The notes beneath the pieces were generated by a model, which had not been told where the DNA came from, did no database searches, and worked only from the letters and a program-made list of their open reading frames with translations. DNA of 64,000 nt, from contig JAUMIR010000004.1 of NCBI GenBank assembly GCA_030847615.1, forward strand, positions 189,164,501 to 189,228,500, read 5' to 3'. Below, piece after piece: positions 45,081-57,415 of this stretch. How positions within the stretch are numbered: the first letter of the stretch is position 1; each line of letters opens with the position of its first letter. This stretch comes from Gambelia wislizenii (lineage: Eukaryota > Chordata > Lepidosauria > Squamata > Crotaphytidae). Both the position numbers and the translations under genes were made by a program.

Positions 45081-46490
45081 GCAGGTTCAATAGGCTTGTG
45101 GAGGTAGTGGGCCATTCACAAACAAGTAACTTATCTTGTGGAATGGACATACACTGAGAAACTGTGAAATTTCAAATTGGCAGCCAGAGTGTTTCATATA
45201 TGAATCTGCCTGTTCCTCTTCAGTGCCATGGTCTAAAGGTGCAACCTAGCACTGCAAGCTATCTGAGCCTAAGGACAGATGATTCAATTTCAGTTTACTT
45301 TGTGTGTGTGTGTGTGTGTGCCATTTGCTAAGAGTTTAACAAAGTGTACTTTTTTCATATTCATGATACATTCAAAATAGAATCCTCTTGCTTGTGTATC
45401 TTTTTTGGTTTGTTCCAGTCTAGACCCTTCAGAGGCAGGAGTTGTTCCCATCCCGTTATGTCTATCAAAGTGTTTCACACAAACTGTTAAATGGATGGAT
45501 ATCTCCTTTGACCTGACATTCTGTAATTTATTTTCATTTTGAAAATTTCAAACAATCATTTCTAGTGCTCCTGCTTGTTGGTTTATAATATTAAGATCTT
45601 TAGCAGCTCCCTAATTTATTGGGCTATTCCTTTAGGTTTCTTTTAGCAGATCTTCTGATTCCTCTGCTCCATGATAGCCTGTTCTTTTTGGTCTCTGTGA
45701 CTCACACAAATGGGTTATCTGTTCCTGCACAGTGCATCATTTGGAACCTTGTGGAATTATTATAAAAGCATCCTGGCGGTAGCCCTTCCCATTCCCTTCG
45801 TGCTTAACCGACATGCTTTCTACCTATGGTCTGTTTCAAACAGTGTATTCTTTCTTAGTCCATCACTCTAGAAGACATCTTTGTATCCTCCTCAAATGTG
45901 GAACAAGGACATACTGTTGGGAAAATATAGTTTGCAGTCCAATAAGTGGAAATGTTTTTGCAATTGAAGGGTTAACTGAGAAGGCATATGAGATGAGCTG
46001 ATGTAACTTCCTAAAGTTTTACTATTGGGCAATCTGGGATGAAGGGGGAGTGTCTGAGTGTTTCTCCTTTGTTCCAGAAGCCATGATCTTTAACAATCCT
46101 CATGGACCTCTGAACTGAGAGGACCCCAAAAGGGGTGTCCTGAATATAGACTTGTAACAATGTAGTTTTTAAGTATTTTTAACTAGTTTTAGTCTGTTTT
46201 GATGGTGTTTTTGTTTCCTGCCACGAATGAGCTCTCTAAACTGTGAGTAAAGAAGCTTTTGTACTTTTTAAACTAACTTTTGAGTCTTGAGTGGTTATTT
46301 TGGTAGTTAAACAACTTGGGAAAAGACAAAGGGTGTTTGGTTACTTACTAAGCAGTGGTTTTTTTTACATGTATATGCTAACATTCTAACACTAGATGCT
46401 GCTGCGTTAACGCTGAACTCTGCTAAAGTTGGCTGTATTCTCCACTAACGTGTGAAGTACAGTGTGGATGTTTAAACAGGGACAAAATAC
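45081..46490. other. Intergenic, nothing certain
   Basis: No gene. The stretch from about 45918 (TGTTGGGAAAATATAG) to about 46390 has a compact LTR-like look, but I found no matching target duplication and no partner LTR, so I do not call it. Confidence 0.4.
45300..45320. repeat. (TG)n microsatellite
   Basis: Pure TG run. Confidence 0.9.
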
Positions 46491-46494
46491 CCTG

Positions 46495-47130
46495 ATATTT
46501 TAAACAGTGTATTTTCTACACAATCTAATATGCACATTTTAATAATATGTACAGCGTGCGGAAGTTCGCGCTTCAGTACACACGGCTGTTCGGATTCACA
46601 CACATCCAAAAGAGGTGGGGGGCTGGTTTTCCACACTGAAATACGCACACATGGCGTTCGGGAGGGAAAGCAGATCGCAATGAGAAATCCGTACACTGTT
46701 CGGATGGCTGATGGGTCTGTACGGTCCGTTTGCACACATACGAACAGGCTGTGTAATCTGATTGGATGGCTGAGTAGAGGGGGTGGGGCTAGCATGGAGG
46801 GGAATTGGGAGCAGCCGCCATGTTGGATTCCTGGCTAGCAAGAGTCCAGTAAGTCCGTGAATTATACATTTATTTATTTTTATTTTTATATTGTAAATAG
46901 GGGAAACCAACTGTCCGCAAAGCAGGAACCTTTAAAAAAAAAAGTGGCGGGAGATTTTAAACTGCCACTTGGCTTGCTTGCTCCAGCCAGCTTGGGGAAG
47001 AGGGAGTCATATGGAGTTTAGAAGGGTAAAAAATCATGTTGGCGGTTCGTATGCATACGAATGACAGCCTATTCGTATTTTTTACCCCCCAAACAGATTT
47101 TTTTATGATCGTATAGACGCACCCTAAGTA
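46495..47130. repeat. Possible DNA transposon with GCCGCCATGTTGGATT core
   Basis: CpG-containing sequence unlike its AT-rich surroundings, with GGTGGGGCTAGC, CCGCCATGTTGGATTCC and a right end CGTATAGACGCACCCTAAG. The core order resembles the 7.6 and 15.7 kb TIR element. The left end is not resolved. No coding capacity. Confidence 0.4.
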
Positions 47131-47732
47131 AGGCAAGCAGGCAGTATGCAAGTTTGATAGTTAAAAACTTTACTAATTACATTTAAATATATATTCAAAC
47201 ATATATACATGCAGTGCTTAGGTCCTGGCTAACTACAGGAAAGTTTCAAGAAAAAGTGCAATTCAGCAGAGACTGCATTTGCCACTTTGAAGGAGGAAAA
47301 AGAGGGATGGGGAGAGGGAAGAGTCTTTTATGTGCTTGCAAACACACCTGGAAGCCTCTGTGGTCACCTGGTGTGGTCACATAGATGCAACCCCATAATG
47401 GGTGACTGAGCAAATAGGGAAAGTTTTAGGGACAGCATGGATAGGGTAGAGGCATGCAGGAAAGCCTTACTGTCTACAGCCCCATTGCTGTGATAGCAAA
47501 TAGCTGAAGGGAGTTAAAGAGAATGCCTGGTTGAGAAGCATTTTTCAGCATATACTGTATAAATGATCCATTCAGACCTTTTGATGTTATCCCTGAATAT
47601 CCCTGAAAACCTGTTTTAGGCTACAGATTTTTTTAAAAGGAGCAATTGAGACATAATTCTACATCCCAGAGTAACAATTGCTAGTTTGTTTGTTTTTAAA
47701 CTATCAAACCTGAGACAAATGCCACTCAGATA

Positions 47733-47959
47733 TATAGTTGTTCCCCCCACATTCATGGATATGGCATTCACGGTTTTAATATCCATGGCTTGAAAATATA
47801 CTTTAAAAAAATAATAATCCAAAAAGCAAACCTTGATTTTGCCATCTTTTATAAGGGACACCATTTTGCTATACCATTGCATACTTGAGTATTCATGGAT
47901 TTTGGTATTCATGGGGGTTCCTGGAGCCAAACCCCAGCGAATGTGAAGGGACAACTGTA
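47733..47959. mobile_element. Tigger-like MITE with TATAGTTGTTCCCCCC ends
   Basis: The left end TATAGTTGTTCCCCCCACATTC pairs with GAATGTGAAGGGACAACTGTA at the right. The interior repeats ATTCATGGATAT/TTCATGGGGGTTCC. TA-bounded ends suggest a Tc1/mariner-type element. Confidence 0.65.
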
Positions 47960-48474
47960 AATGGAGATGTGCATACATTGCTTTCATTAGTGAGTAGGGT
48001 CCTGTGCGCCTCTAGTATTTCTCCTGAGCACAATGTTGGGATGTCTAATCAAATCTGATTTATGGAGTTTGTCAAGCACTCATTACTTCTCAACACTTCT
48101 CTCCCTCAGCCTGAACCTGGAGAAACAGTCCTAGTTTGAGACAAGGTACTTCACAAACAGTTACAGGCAGGAGAACCATAGTTCTGCACAATTGTCACTC
48201 TTGCTTGTTTTTGTCATCATATGTTGTGTATATCTGTGTGTTTTAGCATATTTAAACCCATTCAGAGATCTCTTCTCTTAAACTTTAGATATCTTATATT
48301 AGGCTACAATCCACTATATGCTTGCCTGTAAGCAAATCCCTTCAAACATATTGAGACTTAATTCTGAGCAGACATGTTTGTAATTGTATGGACAAAATCC
48401 AAGAGTGCAGCTTTTAAAACTTGACTTAAAATGACTAAGCTTGTATCTTGAATTTTGGGTGTGCTTTCTAGTTC

Positions 48475-48476
<2 letters not shown>

Positions 48477-48508
<32 letters not shown>

Positions 48509-48600
48509 TTTATTTATACCCTGCCCCTCTGTTAAAACAATCGGGGCGGCTTACAAAATTTAAAATACAATACAACTAAAATCCCTAAACACCCCCACTC
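48477..48600 (-). mobile_element. L2 LINE 3'-end fragment (minus)
   Basis: (AAT)n then TTTATTTATACCCTGCCCCTCTG...AATCGGGGCGGCTTACAA, the same reversed tail as the L2 copies at 48.86 and 62.54 kb. Only about 120 bp is present. Confidence 0.8.
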
Positions 48601-48859
48601 CCACCCTCCCTTCTGAGACTCTTTATGTGAAATTGCAGAATTAGCAGCCATGAATGAAAACTTCTCATCTCAGGGTGAGTGTAATAGCTGGTGGAAAACT
48701 ACAGAATTTGCTTTGGACACTCAAAATATTCATAGAAATGAAATAAATAAATTTTGAACATAATTTAATAGATTTGGAATACATTTTGTAGAAGATTACA
48801 TTTGCCAATATCCACTATGTGCATGATTTCAATGGGTTTTGCCAGAGATCTTCCAATGA

Positions 48860-51368
48860 TGATAATAATAATAATAATAATAATAATAAAATTTATTCAT
48901 ATCCCGCTCCTCTACAAAATGCAACCGGGGCAGCTTACAACATTTAAAATATACATTCAGGACCCTCCATCCCCTTAAAATACAATTAAATAATTCAAAA
49001 AATTAAAACATACTTTAAAAATACTAAAAATAAACAATAAACAGTGGCTGTAGCGGGATTGGGCTAAATTAGATTTTTATTTCGGATGGCCGGGTATCTA
49101 TTCAGTAAAGGCCCGCCAGAAGAGATCCATCTTAAGAGCTTTTATAAAGCTATTTAAGGTGGTAATATGACAGATTCCATCTGGCAGGCCATTCCATAAT
49201 CTGGGAGCAATAGCTGAAAAGGTCCTCTGAGAGGTCAAAGACAGCCTAGTTTTTAAAGGTTGTAGTACATTCCTCCCAGAGAACCTGAGTGCACAGGGAA
49301 GATTATATGGAAGGAGGCGGTCCCACAGATGGTTGGACCCAAGCCATTTAGGGCTTTAAAGGTGATAACCAACACCTTGTACTGGGCCCAGAAACTAATG
49401 GGCAGCCAGTGAAGTGATCTTAAGATCGGTGTTATATGGTCTCTTCTAGATGTACCCGAGACCAGTCTGACTGCCATATTCTGTACTAGTTGAATTTTAT
49501 GGACCAAGCACCATGGGAGCTCCGTGTAGAGTGCATTACAGAAATCAAGATGAGAGGTTACCAGAGCATGTACCATGGTTTCAAGGTCCTGGACTTCCAG
49601 GAAAGGGCGCAGCTGGTGGATCAGCTAAAGCTGATACCAGGAACTCCTGACCGTCACATTTACCTGATTCATCATCTGGAGCAACGAGTCCAGGAGTACC
49701 CTCAGACTGTGAACACAGTCCTTGAAGGAGAGCATGACCCCATCCAGGACTGAAGGTTGTATCCTAATACCTGGGTTCGGGGCTGCTAACGTGAGAACCT
49801 CCATTTTGTCTGGATTCAGCTTCAATTTATTTTCCCTCATCCAGTCCATTACTGCCCTAAGACAATCATTGAGAGAAGAGACACCATCTGAAGTCAGAGC
49901 TGAAGACCGAGACATGGAGAAATATATCTAGGTGTCATCAGCGTACTGATAACACCCCACCCCATGCCTCGAAATGATCTCTCCCAGTGTCTTCATATAT
50001 ATATTGAATAGCATCGGGGACAGGATGGTGCCTTGTGGGACACTACAATTAAGCTCTTTCCTTGCAGAGCAACTGTCACTGAGCATCACCCTCTGGAATC
50101 TACCTGAAACGAAGGAGCAGAGCCACTGCAATACAGTGCCTCTGATTCCTAACCTTCTCAGGCAATCCAATGTCAAAAGCCACTGAGAGTTCCAGTAGCA
50201 CCAACAGGGTCACACTACCCCTGTCAATGTTCAGGTGAAGATAATAGCTTCGCCTGAAGGTAAGGCAACCATGGCCATCTCAACTCCAAATCCCATCCTA
50301 AAGCCAGTTTGAAATGGATCTAGATAATTGGTTTCTTCCAAGACAGCTTGGAGTTGGAGAGCAACCGCCCTCTTGATCACCTTGCTCAAAAAAGGAGCAA
50401 AATAAGGAGACTGGCCTGTAGTTCTTCATATCCAGAAGGTCAAGGGAAGGTCTTTTTAGGAGTGGTTTAACTGCCGCTTCCTTCAAGCAAGATGGAACAT
50501 GACCTTCCCTAAGGGATGCATTGATGATGTCCCGGAGGAACATCCTCAAGGCATCACCCCCATGGACGGCCAGCCATGAAGGGCAAGGGTCAAGAGGGCA
50601 GGTAGTCCTCCTCACTCTACCAAGGAGCTTCTCCATGTCATCAGTACTTTACAGATTGAAACTGATTCACAGATTGAAACTCATCAATGGAGTTATTGGA
50701 GACCTTTTCAATTGAATCTGTTACAACCCCGGCATCCAAATTGGCTCTTATCTGAGAGATTTTATCTGTAAAGAAGTTGTTAAATGCATCAAAACAGGCT
50801 GTTGTCAGTTTTAGCAATGGGTTCTGCACAGGTAAAACCTGTGTCAGTTCCCTCACCACCCTAAACAGCTCTGCCGGGCGAGACTCTGCAGATGCAATAT
50901 ATGCAGAAGAGAAAGATTTCCTCGCTGCATGTATTGCCTCTCTATAGGAGCAAAGAAATTTCTGATGATGAGTCCTGTCAGACAAGAGCCAGGTTTTTCA
51001 CCAGACGCACTCTAGTCGTTGTCCAACCCGCTTCAACTTCTTAAGTTCTTCAGTATACCATGATTAGCGATTTAAAGCGGGTTGGAGAGGACACTTGGGA
51101 GCGATCGTGTCGACAGCCTTGGTAAGGTCGATGTTCCAGGTATTGACCAAGGCTTCAACAGAATCACCGGCGTTACCAACCAATGAACCCTCTAAGGCTT
51201 TCTGGGACCCAATTGGTTCCATTAGCCTTCGAGGGTGGACCATTCTAATAGGTCCTTCACCCCCGACGGGATGGACACTGGCTTTGAGTCCAGCCTTGAT
51301 TTGAAATGATCCATCCATGACAATGCTGTGGTTTTAGTCACCTCCGCCCACAGATATTCCTGTTCCTG
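48860..51368 (-). mobile_element. L2-clade LINE copy 2 (minus, many breaks)
   Basis: The tail (AAT)n and CATATCCCGCTCCTC...GGGGCAGCTTACAA lie at the left. Then, on the minus strand, come the C-terminal region (HALVTSHLDFCNALY near 49576), a template region LNPDKMEVL (about 49810), a reverse transcriptase palm with the YADD motif (YQYADDT near 49928), VPQGTILSPMLFN, and a finger motif NYRPVSLF (about 50430). The 5' end near 51368 corresponds to about position 85 of copy 1, so both lack or lose most of the endonuclease here. At least five stops or frame changes; inactive. The adjacent 51369-52050 has no gene. Confidence 0.88.
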
Positions 51369-52050
51369 GTAGATTGCTTGCAATATCACGTTCAACTTAG
51401 TTATTGATTTCAGTTTTAAATTCCATCAGTTTCAGTAGGACTGATCACTGAAGCATCCTTGCCTTTTTCTGGGCTTAAATTATAATCCTGAATCTCAGGT
51501 TTAGGTTGGAATCCAAAGAGCTATTTTGAAAGAGCTGAAAGATTTGGTCATTTTAAATGTGCTTCTATTCAATGGCTGGGTCCCACACTACTTTTCAAAT
51601 TCCCAGTTTTCTCAATAGAGGTTCTGCAGGGTGTCATGGGGAGCTACTGTTCAAGAAAATGTACATTCAATGGTCCATTGGGCATGTGGAACTAAGATTA
51701 GGGAAAAAATGTATTCATTTTAATGCAAATGGTTACCTCACACATTTAAACTAATACTTGAACCACAATTAAGTATCCTTTGAAATTCACAGTTCTACAA
51801 ATCTTTCAGTGGAGTTCTCCAGTTTTAAAAATGCATACCAAAATGCATATCTTTGGGAAAATTATATACAAAAAATGTGTATGATAGGGACACTAACATT
51901 AACAATTACTGATGTTAGAGAATTGTTTGCAAAGATAGTCATAGTGAGTGTATATTAGGAGAAATATTCACAAAAATGTGTTCATATTTTTGTAGAAACT
52001 TTTAAAAAAACTTTAATGTTCAAGACAAGCCAGACTAAAAACAAAAGACA

Positions 52051-52660
52051 GGAGATTATCAGACACCCTTAATATGGCATTACCCGATCACCAGGAGATT
52101 GCCAAAGGGCTTACCTATCAAACAACATCATCCTCTTCCTGTGCTGGTTCCATGCTGCCCTCATTTCTTCTTATTCACAGCTTGCCATGAATAGATTGCC
52201 TGTTCCATTCCTGTCATGGAATGATGGGTGAGAGAAAAGGAGCCCCGTTATGCTGGCACGATGCCAGCCACAGAGAGAGGTCCCTGCCAAACACTTCCGT
52301 GTGCAATCAGGATGAAGAGGTAAGTGACAGTCTTTTTTGTACCCTTTCTGGGTTACTTGGGATTTTTAAAGTTTGTTTTAGTGCTTGCTTTAGTTTTTTA
52401 CCTTGTATTTTTTTTTTTTAATCTGAGAATTTCCTGCGTGCACGTTATCTTGCAAGAATGGCTGGGAATGCAAACCAGGAAGTGAATGGGGCTCTGCTCA
52501 AGCTCCGTTCATTCCTGGGCTGCTGAGGGGAGGAGGTGGTCACATGATTAAGGTAAGTGTGAAACAGGGGGGTTATCATGCCAGGACAAGGACGGGAGGG
52601 AGGTGGGATATAATATAGTGAGACAGGGAGATTTTTTTTGGTCCCCATCTGATAATCTCC
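52051..52660. mobile_element. DNA element with 13-bp TIRs (GGAGATTATCAGA)
   Basis: Left end GGAGATTATCAGA at 52051 and right end TCTGATAATCTCC finishing at 52660: perfect 13-bp inverted repeats around about 580 bp. No transposase frame. The flanking bases do not show an obvious target duplication. A partial relative lies at 5090-5310. Confidence 0.7.
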
Positions 52661-52744
52661 ATAGTGAATGAAACTGAAAAAGCATGGCTCTTTGTCTTTC
52701 TCTGTCTGTCTCTTTGGAGAGTACCCTTTGGCCTAAAGCCAATT

Positions 52745-52870
52745 CTTAGAGCCTAACAAAGTAGACCCAATGGATCAATTGTCCAATGGTAAATCAACAT
52801 TTACATAAATCCAGTTGATTCAGTGGGTCTAACCGAGCTGGGATTAACCACTGGATTTAGGTCTTCTGGC
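52745..52870. repeat. Short palindromic repeat (AGTAGACCCA.TGGATCAA)
   Basis: AAAGTAGACCCAATGGATCAATTG...CAGTTGATTCAGTGGGTCTAACC forms two inverted arms. Similar pieces are at 10905-11010 and 41715-41810. Confidence 0.6.
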
Positions 52871-54680
52871 CTACAACCCCATTTTTCTAGGGTTCTAAAC
52901 TGTGGGGGGAGGAGGTAGCATGCTTGTCCCAGCTTTCTTTCATCATGTTATTATTTTGAATGCCAGAGTCAGGTTTAGGTAATCTGTAATTCCTAAAAGT
53001 CATTTGTATCAGGGGAGAGTTCCAGAAGCATCCGTAATTTTAGTTGTGGCTTTACTATAAAAACAAATGGTGCCTTTTTCTATTTATTAAATGCAATGTG
53101 TATTAACAGTAGTCATATGCTACTCAGTTGTGAAGTTCTTGAGCTGTTTACAATCAGAATGAACATCAATTTCTGTTTATTCAGTTGGAATGGCATCTCA
53201 AAACATACCTATACTAGAATTTTGTTAATATGCACATTAAAAAATATAATCAGTTCATTGAATCTTCAATTAAAGGTTGATTATTCATCAATAAAAATTG
53301 ATTAACAGTTGCACTAACATTTTACCTATGAATATTTTAGACAACTGAACTAAATTAACACATAAATTTACATTCTACCTCTAAAGTTGGGCCATGTTTT
53401 ATTCTGTTTTGAAATTAAAAATTCACCTGATGCCCCTGACAACTTTGTAGTACTTAGGACCAGAGACACAGAAGTGTCACATCAGCTGCAGTGCCTTTTA
53501 AAAAATAAATAATAATTGATTTGCTCCATCATTGCAATTGGGCTTCCTTATGGCCTTCTTTAATTAGTTGGTACTTCTATTTGCAGCCATTCCAACCAAA
53601 TCAATGCCATCTCGAAGCAATGTGATACAAATTCCAGCAGTACAGGTGTAGCTGCTAGCAAGCTGCCAAACACTAGGAAATTCATGTCTTACACATGGAA
53701 GGGGTGAATGCCATTCATCCAAACTGTCAGTTTGAAACAGCCAAGAGGAAGGAGATCAAAGCCAAGAGCTGGAACTTCTCCTCTCCAGATTAAAGTCTTT
53801 ATGGTTTGAACTCCTAATGCTATTAAAGGGAACCAGGACACAGAGCACAGTGCAGCACTAGCTACAAAGTTCTTCTAATTTCGCTGAAGTCCTGCCGCAT
53901 TTTGGCCAATGTAAGCCTTCTGAGTATTTTGAGATGTGCTGTTTCCTCTGAGGCCTAGTCGGCTACTCCCTGGAAATTACGCAGAACTAATACCTTCAGA
54001 GATACATTTCTGTTTGGGCGCATATTTATATAACTTATCGCCTCTGGAGAGATAATTTTGATTCCCTCCTAGGTTCCACAAAGTCTTTTAATAGAACTCC
54101 AAGCAATAAAACCTGAAATTCTAGCATCTCCAGACATGAAAAGTCTCTTTATGTTGCATTTGGTGTCTCTCCTTTCTTGCAGTGACCTCTGCACGGTGGT
54201 GTATAAATCTATTATTCCAGTCACTGGGGAATTCTTTTAAAGCTTCCTCTCCCTCTCTGTCTCTCTTTTTTGTCAGGAATAAGAGATTGTTCATCTTTAA
54301 CTAGGCCACATAGAAATTATGATTCTGAGGCAGTGTATATTTAATTAGAGTAATCTCACTTGAATTTAATTACCTAATGAATTATTTGTTTAAAAGGTAA
54401 AAAGCCTTGTTTGCCAAGTACAGTGCAACACACTGATAAGAACATTATTCGTAAGAACACTATTTTTCAAAAATATCATTTTATGGTCTGTCTCTCAAAT
54501 ACACACACCCACACACTTTGGTTATCTTAACTACCCCCCCCAAAAAAAAAGCCTACAAGATTTTCTATCATTTAGGGGTGAATTGTTTTCTTTTTCTTTT
54601 GGTCTTGGACCTTGGTTAGTGAGTCTGTGTTTGTGAGGAAGGGGAGATGAAATTATTTCTAATCTGTTCTTGGATTTCCG
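52871..54680. other. Repeat-free intergenic block
   Basis: No gene and no recognised transposon. The stretch 53520-54420 is unique, AT-rich and studded with TAATTA/TTAATTAG homeodomain-type motifs. I treat it as a candidate long-range regulatory element. Confidence 0.45.
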
Positions 54681-54689
54681 AATGACTTT

Positions 54690-56634
54690 CAAGAAGCTTC
54701 TTCATATGATTGCAGTGAATGGTAAAACAGCTGCCATTCAGGACCTGATCCTGGATGAACATGCTGACCTGGCATGTATTACAGAATCCTGGTTGGATAA
54801 GGCTGGGTGTGTATGAGTTAATTTCACTCAGCAGCAGATGAGACCTTGCAGGAAGGCACAGTGGTCTATCAGAGTAATATCTTCCTGAAAATGCACCCAA
54901 TCCCTTACTCTGCAGGGTTTGACTGTGTTTATTTGAAGGTGGGTAGCCAGGACAGAGTAAGGATTCTGTTAGAGTATCACCTACCCCACTGCTCAACAGT
55001 CTCCCTGCCTGAGCTAGCTGGGGTGGTCTCGGAGGTGGTGTTGGAGTCTCCACAGCTTTTGCTGCTGGGGGACTTCAACATCTATGGTGAGACTACCCTG
55101 TCAGGAGTGGCTCAGGACTTCATGTCCTCAATGACAACCATGGTCCTGTCCTAAGTGGTATCTGTCCCCACTCATGCTGCTGGGCAACACTCTAGACTTT
55201 GTTTTCTGTCCAGGAGGAGATGATGGTGCTCTGGGAATGGAGGAGCTTTCTATCATTCCGCTGTCATGGACAGATAACTTTTGGGTCAGCTTTAGATTTT
55301 CTGGGACTCAGAGCTTCTGCATGGGTGGGTGACCCATTAAGATGGTCCGCCCCAGGAGGCTTATGGATCCAGATGGATTCCTGATGGTTCTTGGGGAGTT
55401 TTCTGCTGCCTTGGCAAGTGATCCTGTCAAAGCCCTGGTTGATCTCTGGAATGGGGAAATGACCAGAGGGTGGGGTGGCACAATTGCTCCTAAGTGTCCC
55501 TTCTCATGGAGTAGAGCTAAACCCTTCTCACAGAGTGGAGCTAAACCAAGCCCCTGGTTCTCTAAGGAGCTGGCGGCAATAAAATGAGTGAGTCAGAGAC
55601 TAGAGAGACAAGGGCAGAAAACTCAGAGTTAGTCTGACCAAAAACAGACTAAAATCTACGTGAAGGCCTAGGATGGGTTAATAAAGGCAGCAAAAAAAGA
55701 AGAAGGCTTTTTTGACTAGTGCCATTGCATAGCACAGAACCGATAAGCAGAGCTGTTTCAAGTGGTCAGGTATCTGTTACAATTTGGCCCAAAGGGGAAT
55801 GCAGAGCACTCAACAGCTTGCTGAAAAGAATTTGCCCATAATTTTGCAAATAAAATCTCTCAGATTTGCTCTGACTTAGATGCCAGAGATGATACAGTTC
55901 TGATGGACGTAACCTTGACACCTGCTTGTCCAGTGCTGATTGATACTTTTCGGTTTGTGCAGCCTGAGGATGTGGACATGATCCTTGGAGAGGGGAAAGC
56001 CACCACATGTGTACTAGACCCTTTCCCTTTCTGGCTAATTAAACAGGCCAAAGGAGAGCTGGCTGAGTGGGTAAGGGAAGTTATTAATGCCTCCTCACAA
56101 CATGGCAAGGTCCCAATACACCTGAAGGAGGCTGTGGTAAGACATTTTCTGGAAGTATTCCTTGGATCCTAGTACAGTAGATAACTGTAGGTGAGTCTCC
56201 AATCTTCCATTTTTGAGCAAGGCACTAGAACATTTGGTGGCTTCTCAACTCCAGGGCTTCCTGGATAAGGCAGATTATCTAGTCTGGTTTCAGGTCTGGT
56301 TATGGGACAGCTTTGGTCACCTTGATGGATGCAGGGAACTGGACAGGAGTAGTGTGTCCCTGTTGGTTCTGCTGGACCTCTCAGCAGTTTTTGATACCAT
56401 TGACTATGGTATCTTTCTGAGTCACCTCTTTGGGATGCGGCTTTGAGGTACTGTTCTAAAGTGGCTCCACTCTTTTCTGAATGGGGCACTCTCAGAAGGT
56501 GGTGCTGGGGGATTCCTGTTTGACTCCTTGGCCTCTGACCTGTGGAGTCCCTCAGGGTTCAGTCTTAACACCTATGCTATTCAATATCTACATGAAACCA
56601 CTGGTAGAGATTTTCTGGAGTTTGGGAGTGAGGT
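54690..56634 (+). mobile_element. L2-like LINE copy 3, 5' part (interrupted)
   Basis: Plus-strand LINE that still shows part of its endonuclease: ACLACITESWLDK-type sequence near 54765-54805 and LLLGDFNIYGE near 55062-55090 (the GDFN catalytic-site motif). Next come the linker (ADDR.SL to APKCPFSWSR near 55480), a reverse transcriptase finger/palm start (LDPFPFWLIKQAKGELAEW near 56010), and PQGSVLTPMLFNIYMKPL near 56550-56600. Multiple stops. The copy is split just before its YADD codons by the copia element, and its sequence resumes at 61845. Confidence 0.85.
56630..56634 (+). repeat. Copia target-site duplication, left
   Basis: GAGGT directly before the 5' LTR, repeated exactly at 61845-61849 after the 3' LTR. 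Confidence 0.9.
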
Positions 56635-57174
56635 TGTTAGGGTTTTGAATGTGTAGCCCTTAGAATTTGATGTCATAAAGAGATACGATATATTCCATTT
56701 ATCTGTAGAGGACAAAGCTGAAGGTTAAACTGCTACGCAGTAGAGTAGACAGCTGATGTTTTTCTGCCCATTTATCTCAGTAGGACTAAGAGAAGGGAGA
56801 TAGCATGCTAGGGATGATGTCAGATGATGTCACTAGTCACCAACTGAATGAAGGGGAGTTGCTAGAACTTGCTAGAACAGCTAGAAAACCTTATATAAGT
56901 TATGGTGCAAGGCAGCCCACTTCACTTCTTCAATTTACTTCTTTGACTGACTGCTAACTGTAAGCTTAACTATTAGAGCAATGATTTTGTTTGTAGTTTA
57001 GGATGTAAACAATAAAGACTGTTAGTTTTTAGACACTAAGTGTGTCCATCTATCTACTCATTGAACATTTGTAACATGCTGGAAGCATCTGGACCAAGCT
57101 TTTGCTACTCTGCTAACCTGATTGCTGGCTGGACTCCTGAGCATAGACAGACTCCAGCAGACTGTAGCGCAACA
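56635..57174 (+). repeat. Copia 5' LTR
   Basis: 540 bp, starting TGTTAGGG and ending CAACA (TG...CA ends). It has a TATATAAG box near 56892 and an AATAAA near 57010, in the usual promoter/polyadenylation order. It aligns along its length with 61345-61844. Confidence 0.93.
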
Positions 57175-57415
57175 AGTTATGGGTCCAGCTATCCAGAGGT
57201 GCTGTCCAGCTGTCCAAAGGTATTACCTGTTCAGTGAAGTCCCAGTGTGTTCCAGTCTATGCCTGTTAAGTTAGGTGGCTGAGTTGAATCCTGTATGCTG
57301 AAGATGCTTGCATTCTGCTGAAAGCTGAGAGCTGTCTGGAGGTCCTTGCTGGTAAGCTGCTCTGTGTGTGGGAGTAACCAACTGAGAGAGCTTGATAGTT
57401 CAGTAGGTTGCAGAA
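57175..57415 (+). other. Copia leader region
   Basis: Non-coding stretch between the 5' LTR and the gag ATG. A primer binding site should begin next to the LTR end (AGTTATGGGTCC), but I could not match it confidently to a tRNA. Confidence 0.5.

Noticed and set aside
55342..55587. Independent gene at the LINE linker
   Set aside because: It is part of the L2-like copy, between endonuclease and reverse transcriptase.
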